Below are positions 57,808 to 64,000 of a stretch of DNA of 64,000 nt, piece by piece. Below the pieces are notes generated by a model that was given only the letters and a program-made list of their open reading frames with translations, did not search any database and was not told the origin of the DNA. The first letter of the stretch is position 1; every line of letters starts with the position of its first letter. The DNA is taken from NCBI GenBank assembly GCA_039589195.1, contig JBDHHV010000001.1, positions 81,555 to 145,554 of the forward strand. The letters run 5' to 3'. This DNA is from JBDHAC01 sp039589195. Its GTDB lineage: Bacteria; Gemmatimonadota; Gemmatimonadetes; Palauibacterales; Palauibacteraceae. The position numbers were made by a program, and so were the translations under genes.

Positions 57808-58323
57808 ATGAGCGGACTGGTCGAAGGGCGGCTCGAGATCCACTTCACGCTGAACGGGGAGGAGATCGCGGTCGAGATCGACCTCGCCGAGCGGCTGCTG
57901 GACCTCCTCCGGTATCGTCTCGGTCTGCCCGGGACAAAGGAAGGGTGTGCCGAGGGAGAGTGTGGCGCGTGCACCGTCCTTCTCGATGGTACCCCCGTCG
58001 ATTCCTGTCTCGTCCCGGCGCTCCAGGTGCGCGGCCGGCAGGTGGACACGATCGAGACGGTCGATCCATCGCGACTGGGGCCGTTTCTCGAGACCGGCGC
58101 GACGCAATGCGGCGCCTGTACTCCGGGGGTCGTGATGACGGGGGTCTGGGTGCGGGACCACCCCGAGCTGCTCGAGCGGCACACGATCCGCGAGCTGATG
58201 GCCGGCAACCTGTGCCGCTGCACTGGCTACGACGGAATCGTCGAAGGGGTCGAGGCGGCGGTGAAGGACGCGGAAGCCAGGAGAGAGTCAGAGGCGCGGC
58301 GGCCCCCTAGTGGCCGCGAATGA
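57808..58323 (+). CDS. Xanthine dehydrogenase, 2x[2Fe-2S] subunit
   Basis: The 171-residue protein has an N-terminal plant-type ferredoxin domain with EGCAEGECGACTVLLDGTPV and a C-terminal helical domain with CGACTPGVVMTGVWV and LCRCTGYDGIVEGVE; all eight Cys for two [2Fe-2S] clusters are present. It carries electrons from the molybdenum site to FAD. ATG 57808 follows the large-subunit stop by 13 nt; its TAG/ATGA end overlaps the FAD-subunit start. Its basic C-terminal tail (EARRESEARRPPSGRE) is an odd extra. Confidence 0.92.
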   Translation: MSGLVEGRLEIHFTLNGEEIAVEIDLAERLLDLLRYRLGLPGTKEGCAEGECGACTVLLDGTPVDSCLVPALQVRGRQVDTIETVDPSRLGPFLETGATQCGACTPGVVMTGVWVRDHPELLERHTIRELMAGNLCRCTGYDGIVEGVEAAVKDAEARRESEARRPPSGRE

Positions 58324-59201
58324 AGGCCCTCCTCCCTTCCTCGCTGGACGAGGCGCTCGAGCTCCTCGCCGCACACCCCGAGGCGATCCCGCTCGCCGGG
58401 GGCACGGACCTCCTGGTCCATTGGCCGCAGCAGCACGATGCGCACGAGCACACCTACCTGGATCTCTCCGGTGTCGCGGAGCTCGTCGCTCACCGGTGGA
58501 CCGACGAGGCGTTGGTGCTCGGCGCGATGACCACGTACTGGGACGTGATCCAGGACGAACGGACGCCAGCGAGGTTCCCCATGCTGATCGAGGCGGGGAG
58601 CCAGGTCGGATCGATCCAGATTCAGGCGCGCGGCACGTGGGCCGGCAACATCGTGAACGCGTCGCCGGCCGCCGATGGGGTCCCGGTGCTCATGGCGTAC
58701 GACGCGATGCTCGTGCTCCGCGACATCGATGGTGAGGAAGAGATTCCGCTGGCCGACTTCTACTTGGACTACAAAGTGATGCGGCGACGACCCGGGCAGC
58801 TCATCACCGAGATCCGCATCCCGCGACGCGCATTCGAATGGCAGCGGTTCGAGAAGGTCGGGCCCCGAGCCGCGCAGGCCATCACCAAGATCGGTCTCGC
58901 GATGGCCAAGCGGGCAGACGCCGCGAGCGACTCGTCCACCGTAACTGATTCGTCCGCGGGCGATGAAGGGGTGTGGCGCATCGTCGCCAACAGCGTGGCG
59001 CCCACCGTGCGGCGCTGCCGGGCCGTGGAGGCCCTGCTCGAAGCGAAGACCCCCGTCTCCGGGCCCGGCGATCTGCTGCCCGCGATCCGGGAGGACGTGT
59101 CACCGATCGATGACATCCGCTCCACCGCCGAGTACCGCGAGACCGTGATGGCGCGGCTTCTGTACTACGACCTGCGCGGCGTATGTCCCTTCTTCTCCTG
59201 A
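58320..59201 (+). CDS. Xanthine dehydrogenase, FAD-binding subunit
   Basis: The 293-residue CO-dehydrogenase-flavoprotein-like subunit has FAD motifs EAIPLAGGTDLLVHWPQ and RGTWAGNIVNASPAADGVPV (TxGGN-like), followed by PGQLITEIRIPRR and a C-terminal substrate/FAD domain. It passes electrons to NAD+. The start overlaps the FeS-subunit stop as ATGA. With the guanine deaminase it completes a guanine-to-urate step; no urate oxidase or XdhC maturation gene is in the window. Confidence 0.92.
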   Translation: MKALLPSSLDEALELLAAHPEAIPLAGGTDLLVHWPQQHDAHEHTYLDLSGVAELVAHRWTDEALVLGAMTTYWDVIQDERTPARFPMLIEAGSQVGSIQIQARGTWAGNIVNASPAADGVPVLMAYDAMLVLRDIDGEEEIPLADFYLDYKVMRRRPGQLITEIRIPRRAFEWQRFEKVGPRAAQAITKIGLAMAKRADAASDSSTVTDSSAGDEGVWRIVANSVAPTVRRCRAVEALLEAKTPVSGPGDLLPAIREDVSPIDDIRSTAEYRETVMARLLYYDLRGVCPFFS

Positions 59202-59208
59202 TGACGCG

Positions 59209-60168
59209 ATGATCGGCGTATGGCTGGAGAACGGCGCGGTCGCGATACGAGACGTACCCGAGCCCGAGGCGAGGGAAGGCGAGGCGCTCATCCGCGTGCT
59301 CAAGGCCGGGATCTGCAACACGGACCTCGAGCTGATCCGCGGCTATCGTCGATTTACCGGGATCCTGGGACACGAGTTCGTCGGCGTCGTGGAGGAAGGC
59401 CCCGAGTCCTGTTACGGAGCGCGCGTCGTGGGTGAGATCAACGTCACGTGCGGCGTCTGTCCCCAGTGCGAAGCGGGCCGGTCGAGGCACTGCGAGAGCC
59501 GGACCGTCCTCGGGATCCAGGGTCGTGATGGAGCCTTCGCAGAGTTCCTCACCCTGCCCGCCGACAATCTCCACGTGGTCCCGGCCGAGGTCACCACCGA
59601 AGCGGCCACGTTCACGGAGCCGCTGGCCGCCGCGCTGGAGATCCTCGAGCAGGTGCATGTCGGCGGGTCGGACCGCGTGCTGGTAGTCGGGGATGGAAAG
59701 CTGGGGCAGCTCGTGGCCCGGGTCCTGGCGCTCGAGGGGTGTGAGCTGGCGGTGGTCGGTCGCCACCCCTGGAAGCTGTCGCTCCTGGAGCAATCCGGCA
59801 TCCACACGCTGCCGGAAGCTCACGTCCCGAAGCACACCTGGGATCTGGTCGTCGAGTGCACCGGCCAGCCCGGGGGATTCGAAACCGCGAGGCGCGCGTT
59901 GCGGCCGCGAGGAACGCTGGTACTCAAGAGCACCTATGCCGGCGAGCTGAGCCTGGATGCCTCGGCGGTCGTCGTGGATGAGCTCACGATCGTGGGCTCA
60001 CGTTGCGGACCGTTCGAGCCCGCGCTGCGTCTCCTGGCGGAGGAGCGCGTCACGGTGGAGCCGATGGTCCAGGCTCGCTACCCTTTGAGCGAGGCGGGGT
60101 CCGCGCTCGAGCGCGCGGGCGAGCCCGGGGTGCTGAAGGTACTCCTCGAGATGGAGCCCCCTACCTGA
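59209..60168 (+). CDS. Zinc-dependent medium-chain alcohol dehydrogenase-like protein
   Basis: The 319-residue MDR protein has catalytic zinc ligands in KAGICNTDLELIRGY (Cys) and FTGILGHEFVGVVEEG (His-Glu), and structural zinc Cys in VTCGVCPQCEAGRSRHCESR. The Rossmann motif is VLVVGDGKLGQLVARVLA. It is shorter than most ADHs (about 340-370) by small deletions. It begins 7 nt after the FAD-subunit stop, so it is probably co-transcribed with xanthine dehydrogenase. Substrate unknown. A terminator-like structure follows at 60279-60303. Confidence 0.85.
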   Translation: MIGVWLENGAVAIRDVPEPEAREGEALIRVLKAGICNTDLELIRGYRRFTGILGHEFVGVVEEGPESCYGARVVGEINVTCGVCPQCEAGRSRHCESRTVLGIQGRDGAFAEFLTLPADNLHVVPAEVTTEAATFTEPLAAALEILEQVHVGGSDRVLVVGDGKLGQLVARVLALEGCELAVVGRHPWKLSLLEQSGIHTLPEAHVPKHTWDLVVECTGQPGGFETARRALRPRGTLVLKSTYAGELSLDASAVVVDELTIVGSRCGPFEPALRLLAEERVTVEPMVQARYPLSEAGSALERAGEPGVLKVLLEMEPPT

Positions 60169-60210
60169 CCGGGCCGTCGGGGCGCCTTCGGGGTATTGAA
60201 CAGTCGATAT

Positions 60211-60303
60211 GGCCGGGCAGGAGGTGGAGCCTGGCTCTGGATGCACCACACACCGAGTTCCGACTCCTTCTCAGAGCTGCCCGGCCACCCGCGCCGGGCT
60301 TTT
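60211..60303 (+). promoter_or_regulatory. Structured RNA candidate with mutually exclusive terminator and anti-terminator stems
   Basis: Segment A (GGCCGGGCAG, 60211-60220) can pair over 10 bp with segment B (CTGCCCGGCC, 60277-60286). Segment B can instead pair over 7 bp with segment C (GCCGGGC, 60293-60299), followed by TTTT, as an intrinsic terminator. Between A and B there is a smaller hairpin, GAGT-TCCG-ACTC (60255-60266). It lies between two alcohol dehydrogenase genes. Either it is a plain terminator or an attenuator controlling the second dehydrogenase. It matches no riboswitch class I know. Confidence 0.4.
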
Positions 60304-60352
60304 CTCCGCCCGCTACCTCCCCTCTCCGGCCGACGTGCGTTACACTCTCGTC

Positions 60353-61447
60353 ATGTCGATCCGGGCGGCCGTCATGACCGAGCCAGAAGCTCCTCTCGAG
60401 CTGTGGACGCTGGATGAGCCAGCGCTCGAGCCCGGGGCTGTCCTGCTGGAGACGATCGCCAGCGAGGTGTGCGGCACGGACGTGCACCTGCACCACGGGC
60501 GGTTGGCCGGCGTGCCGTACCCGATCATCCCGGGGCACGTGAGCGTCGGTCGGGTTCTCGAGTGTTCGGGAGTGGACCGCGACGCCCTCGGGACGCCGAT
60601 CGAGCCCGGTGACACGGTGACGTTCTACGACGTGCACGAGGTGTGCTACGCGTGCTACTACTGTCTCGTCGCTCGCCAGCCGAACCGTTGCCCCCATCGT
60701 CGCGTGTACGGCATCACGTATTCGGCTCACGAGGGTCCTCTGGGCGGCTGGTCCGAGCGCATCTACCTCAAGCCCGGCGTCAAGATCTTCAAGCTGCCGG
60801 AGCCGCTCTCGGCCGACGCGGTCATTGGAGGTGGGTGCGGCTTGTTTACCGGATTCGCGGCGACCGAGCGCTCCGACCTCGAAATGGGAGACACGGTGCT
60901 CGTGCAGGGCGCGGGGCCTGTCGGTCTGTCTGCCGCAGCCTTCGCGGCGCTTCGAGGCGCGGAGCGGGTGATCGTGATCGGCGCGCCCGAGGCGCGACTC
61001 GAGTTGAGCAGGCGCCTCGGAGCGGACGTGACACTCTCGCTCTCGGACGTCTCTCGCGAGGATCGTTCCAACTCGGTTCGAGAGCTGACGGGCGGGCGGG
61101 GCGCCGACGTCGTGATCGAGGCGAGCGGGAATCCCGAAGCGGTCCCGGAGGGATTCGACCTACTGAGGGACGGCGGCACCTACGTCATCGCGGGTCACTA
61201 CACGGACGTGGGACCCGTGGAGATCAATCCTCACCTCGACATCAACCGGAAGCACGCCGACGTCCGCGGACACTGGGGAACCGACTTCCGTCACGTGGTG
61301 CGTGCCCTGCGAATGCTCGCCAGGCACCACGACCGGCTTCCGTTTGCCGATGTCATCGGTGGGCGGTACGGGCTCGACCAGGCAAACGAGGCGCTCGAGG
61401 ACGTCGCCGCACTGCGTGTAACCAAGGCGATCATCCAGCCCGGCTGA
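60353..61447 (+). CDS. Zinc-dependent medium-chain dehydrogenase
   Basis: The 364-residue MDR enzyme has catalytic Cys in IASEVCGTDVHLHHG; the next ligand pair, usually GHE, is GHVSVGRV, so the Glu is missing. Structural zinc Cys cluster in HEVCYACYYCLVARQPNRCP. The coenzyme motif is VLVQGAGPVGLSAAAFAA with acidic EARLELSRRLGAD after it. ATG 60353 is preferred. TACACT at 60341-60346 would place a transcription start at or near the A of the ATG, so translation may be leaderless (no SD is visible). Substrate unknown. Confidence 0.85.
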   Translation: MSIRAAVMTEPEAPLELWTLDEPALEPGAVLLETIASEVCGTDVHLHHGRLAGVPYPIIPGHVSVGRVLECSGVDRDALGTPIEPGDTVTFYDVHEVCYACYYCLVARQPNRCPHRRVYGITYSAHEGPLGGWSERIYLKPGVKIFKLPEPLSADAVIGGGCGLFTGFAATERSDLEMGDTVLVQGAGPVGLSAAAFAALRGAERVIVIGAPEARLELSRRLGADVTLSLSDVSREDRSNSVRELTGGRGADVVIEASGNPEAVPEGFDLLRDGGTYVIAGHYTDVGPVEINPHLDINRKHADVRGHWGTDFRHVVRALRMLARHHDRLPFADVIGGRYGLDQANEALEDVAALRVTKAIIQPG

Positions 61448-61478
61448 GCTCGGTCCGAGCCCGGCCGCTGCAGGGCGC

Positions 61479-62792
61479 CTACTTGCTCCCGATGCTCGCC
61501 GCGCGCACCCGGATCCCGCCGTCTTCGCCGGGAAGGGTCCACGCAAATAGAATCTCGTTCCCGAGGCGCGCCACACGGGGGAAGCCGCTGGCTCGGGCCT
61601 CGCTCGTCTCGGTGACGAGGGCCACCGGGCCCAGACTCCCGTCGGGGCTGACGGATCGAGCCAGGATTCGGGGCTCCTGCTCCGAGGCTTCGAGCCAGAC
61701 GACGAGAGCCGTGCCGTCCTCCATGAGCTCCGTGTCGACCCGACCCACCGGTGTTCCCTCGTCGATACGGATCGGCGGGCCGAACGTCGCGCCGCCATCT
61801 TCGGAGAACGCGACATGCACGCGCGGCTCGCCCCCCGCTCCGGTGAACCATGCGGAAACGACCCGGAGACCCGAGGCCGAGAGTTGCGGCCCGTTGACGG
61901 GACACCCCGAGATCTGCCAACCCTCCTCGGCCACGAGCGCCGGCTCGGTCCACACTTCGCCGGTTCCGCGGACGATCCCGATGTCCCGAATCTCCCCCTC
62001 GCTCCGGTTCCGGTACGCGGCCACGAGCCCTTCCGACGTCCGGACGAGCGACGTCTGGCAACACTCGCACGTCCGGTCATCCAGGAGCAGCTCCGGCCCC
62101 GGCGTCCCGTCGGCAGCGACGGTCGTGAAGCGCAGGGACATGTCACCCCTGGGCTCGTGCTCGGCACCGCCGTCGACCCCGACCGGGGCGTCGGGATCCC
62201 GCATGGCGCGTCCATCCAACCACACGACGGCCGCGCCGTCCTCCCAGGGAACCAGCGACACGAACCCATGCTCCGTCGGCGAGTCATCGCGGTGCGCGGG
62301 CTTGGGCCCGCTCCACGTGAGGCCACCGTCTCCGGACCACGAGAGCATGGCGTGATACGCGTAGGGGGCGTCCGCTACCCGCTCCAGCCAGTGCGTGACG
62401 ATGGTGCCATCCGCCAGTTGGACGGCCGAAGGAAAATCGGCCCAGTTGACGAAGAAGCGGTCGCTCTCGCGGATCGAGATCGGCTCGGACCAAGCTCCAT
62501 CGCGTCGCGTCGCCAACCGGAGCGCGTGCGTTCTGGACCCCGATCGCCCTGTCTCGGAGGGTGGTGGCGCCTCTTCCGGAACCGGTTCGAGCCAGGTGAG
62601 GAGCGCGACGCCATCCGCAGTCGCGAACAGGTGCGGCTCTCCGGTACCCGCGGGTCGCCGGAACTCGACGTCGTTCATCTGTAGACCGGGCGAAGTCGTG
62701 GCGTCTTCGTCACCCGGCTCGACCGCGCACCCTAGAAACAACACGAGACAACCGAGCATACACGACTTCATGGCAAGTAGATACGATCTCAT
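61479..62792 (-). CDS. BNR/sialidase-fold lipoprotein
   Basis: This 437-residue lipoprotein has the signal MRSYLLAMKSCMLGCLVLFL and then GCAVEPGDE, lipobox F-L-G-C. The mature part is a six-bladed propeller with Asp-box-type repeats: SWSGDGGLTWSGPKPAH, VAFSEDGGATFGPPIRI and similar, with an aromatic WLEPVPEEAPPP loop. A CECCQTSLVRTSEG segment has three Cys, which is unusual for a sialidase and resembles a predicted metal or disulfide site. The usual catalytic Arg triad cannot be placed by eye, so sialidase activity is not implied. ATG 62771 is an alternative start. Confidence 0.75.
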   Translation of the reverse strand: MRSYLLAMKSCMLGCLVLFLGCAVEPGDEDATTSPGLQMNDVEFRRPAGTGEPHLFATADGVALLTWLEPVPEEAPPPSETGRSGSRTHALRLATRRDGAWSEPISIRESDRFFVNWADFPSAVQLADGTIVTHWLERVADAPYAYHAMLSWSGDGGLTWSGPKPAHRDDSPTEHGFVSLVPWEDGAAVVWLDGRAMRDPDAPVGVDGGAEHEPRGDMSLRFTTVAADGTPGPELLLDDRTCECCQTSLVRTSEGLVAAYRNRSEGEIRDIGIVRGTGEVWTEPALVAEEGWQISGCPVNGPQLSASGLRVVSAWFTGAGGEPRVHVAFSEDGGATFGPPIRIDEGTPVGRVDTELMEDGTALVVWLEASEQEPRILARSVSPDGSLGPVALVTETSEARASGFPRVARLGNEILFAWTLPGEDGGIRVRAASIGSK

Positions 62793-62830
62793 GAGATTTC
62801 CGGGTTGTCGACCCCCCACGCAGTCGGGAG

Positions 62831-64000
62831 CTACCGCTCCGGCTCCGGTGAGTCGGGGAACTGGACGACCATGTTCGCGAGAGGAAGCTCCTTCTCGTGC
62901 CGAACCGGACCGGTTGCACGGGCCCGATTCCAAAGCACTCCGCGGCCGAGCACGTCGAACGCGTCGATGACGTACGGGAGCCCCTCGGAGCCCAGGGGAG
63001 AGATCCCATCCGAGACATGGAAGTGAAGGTGCGGGGCCGTGGAGTTTCCCGAGTTCCCGAGAAGACCCAACACGTCACCGCGACGGACCCGATCGCCCAC
63101 GTGGACGCGTAGGCTGCCCGGCTGCAGGTGCGCGTAGAACGCGTAATGCCCTTCTCCGATCTTGAGGGTCACGTAGTTACCGGCCACGGTCGCCATCGTG
63201 ATCGGGATCGCACGCGACGTCAGGCCGGGGACGTTCTCGGGAAGCCCATCCTTGACATCGACCACCGTTCCGTCGGCGACGGCGAGCAACTCCGCCCCGT
63301 ACCCGTGATAGCTCGCGTTGTCGAGCTCATCTCCGCTCCAGGACCGGCCCTCGTCGTTCAGGAGCGCGTAATCGATCGCGAAACGCTGCGCGATCCTCAC
63401 CCGTCCATCCATGGGGATCAGGGAACGGCGATGGTGCGTGAAGTTGGAAGGCCCGTTCCCGGCGATCCACGGTCCTCCCCGCAAAGGTGGACCGATGACC
63501 ACAGGGGCGAGGGTTTCCAGCCGAACGGGAGCGATCCGCAGGACACGCTCTTCGATGGGCGCTGCCGCCGGGACCGGAGCGGTAGCCCGAGCGGAATCGG
63601 CCGTCGCGCCCGGACGGCGGATCGTGAGGGCGTGCTCCAACTCGAGCTTGCCGTGCGCCACGCCACGCAGATCGAGCCATATCCAAACGACGGCCCTCAA
63701 GCCGGGTCCGACTCGTTGCGGCTCCTTCGGGTTATCCCCCAGCCCAGGGCGCAGGAGAGCCTCCCGCAGCCGAGTATCCTCCAGGCGAAGCAGGGGCCGG
63801 CCGGGGTCGGAGGGCCCGCCGCCGCCGGCAGGTGTCCGCTGCCTCCCCTCCCCTTTCAAAACGGCCGCGGGAGCAGTCCACACCTCGACACGACGTAAAT
63901 CGATGGGCGAGTTGGTCAGATTGGTGATGTGAAGCTCGTACGCCGCCCGAAATTGACCGTCCGCGGGGAATGCCAACACGGGTGTGTGAGGGACGTAAAC
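62831..64000 (-). CDS. M23-type metallopeptidase (LytM domain), 5' end outside the window
   Basis: The frame stays open to base 64000 (continuing VYVPHTP before VLAFPADGQF), so this is the C-terminal 389 codons. An N-terminal beta domain (AAYELHITNLTNSPIDLRRV) precedes the M23 domain. A zinc ligand region is RFAIDYALLND; GNYVTLKIGEGHYAFYAHLQ and the HxH motif STAPHLHFHVSDG follow. The first ligand His of the canonical HxGxD motif is not obvious (RFAID), so catalysis may be altered. M23 enzymes cleave peptidoglycan cross-bridges or act as EnvC/NlpD-type amidase activators. It is convergent with nothing here; the BNR lipoprotein is next on the same strand. Confidence 0.85.
   Translation of the reverse strand, partial: VYVPHTPVLAFPADGQFRAAYELHITNLTNSPIDLRRVEVWTAPAAVLKGEGRQRTPAGGGGPSDPGRPLLRLEDTRLREALLRPGLGDNPKEPQRVGPGLRAVVWIWLDLRGVAHGKLELEHALTIRRPGATADSARATAPVPAAAPIEERVLRIAPVRLETLAPVVIGPPLRGGPWIAGNGPSNFTHHRRSLIPMDGRVRIAQRFAIDYALLNDEGRSWSGDELDNASYHGYGAELLAVADGTVVDVKDGLPENVPGLTSRAIPITMATVAGNYVTLKIGEGHYAFYAHLQPGSLRVHVGDRVRRGDVLGLLGNSGNSTAPHLHFHVSDGISPLGSEGLPYVIDAFDVLGRGVLWNRARATGPVRHEKELPLANMVVQFPDSPEPER

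Noticed and set aside
60212..60285. tRNA-like segment: 7-bp acceptor-like stem GCCGGGC/GCCCGGC, 74 nt apart
   Set aside because: No T-arm (GTTCRA loop with 5-bp stem) or anticodon arm can be drawn, position 8 is not T, and the 3' strand is better explained as part of a terminator.

Overview
The window is GC-rich throughout, densely coded, and full of 4-nt ATGA/GTGA stop-start overlaps. It carries single-copy chromosomal metabolism: glycogen enzymes, MetH, 2-oxoacid:ferredoxin oxidoreductase and xanthine dehydrogenase. It also carries many secreted lipoproteins, an ECF sigma unit, a PadR regulator and an S9 peptidase. This suits a free-living heterotroph of the Gemmatimonadota/Acidobacteriota kind. 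That placement is inference; there is no rRNA or marker gene here to prove it. I found no rRNA, tRNA or CRISPR array.

Region 1 (1-15.3 kb) is the most unusual block. Glycogen synthase (glgA), branching enzyme (glgB) and alpha-glucan phosphorylase (glgP) surround a cluster of three paralogous ATP-grasp ligases, a fourth unrelated ATP-grasp ligase, a cyanophycinase/S51-like serine hydrolase with an inserted helical segment, an esterase with an N-terminal glucan-binding-type (CBM48-like) domain, and a second small esterase. The central genes start with GTG and are coupled by GTGA overlaps behind a clear sigma-70 promoter. The layout suggests an uncharacterised carboxylate-amine ligation, hydrolysis and ester-processing pathway tied to alpha-glucan storage. 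A 320-bp MITE with CTAG target duplication sits between the fourth ligase and the second esterase.

Region 2 (15.4-34.3 kb) is mixed. It has a DUF4382-type lipoprotein, an ECF sigma / membrane anti-sigma-like / Spy-like operon, an AGCS symporter, an AbrB-PIN toxin-antitoxin pair, and PadR with twin palindromic operators. Next come a double-VOC protein, a membrane sulfatase-fold enzyme, an S9 peptidase - amidohydrolase - decayed SDR operon, a GNAT acyltransferase plus N-succinylamino-acid racemase/OSBS pair, a small lipoprotein, an NSS transporter and a cupin.

Region 3 (34.4-46.1 kb) holds methionine synthesis under a recognisable SAM-II riboswitch with a terminator: metH, then a homocysteine methyltransferase/MTHFR fusion. 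An IS5-type element is inserted exactly in a CTAG that had served as the stop codon of two convergent genes. The gene on its far side is an AhpD-like protein whose second catalytic Cys codon is an in-frame TGA followed by a SECIS-like hairpin, so it is very probably a selenoprotein. After it lie a membrane glycosyltransferase, a secreted two-repeat protein, a trans-3-hydroxyproline dehydratase-type enzyme and an atypical aquaporin.

Region 4 (46.1-64 kb) holds a 2-oxoacid:ferredoxin oxidoreductase operon with its flavin/iron-sulfur partner, a Ser/Thr kinase, and a guanine deaminase divergent from a three-subunit xanthine dehydrogenase operon (guanine to xanthine to urate). It continues with two zinc alcohol dehydrogenases separated by a structured, attenuator-like segment, a BNR/sialidase-type lipoprotein and the C-terminal part of an M23 metallopeptidase cut by the window edge.
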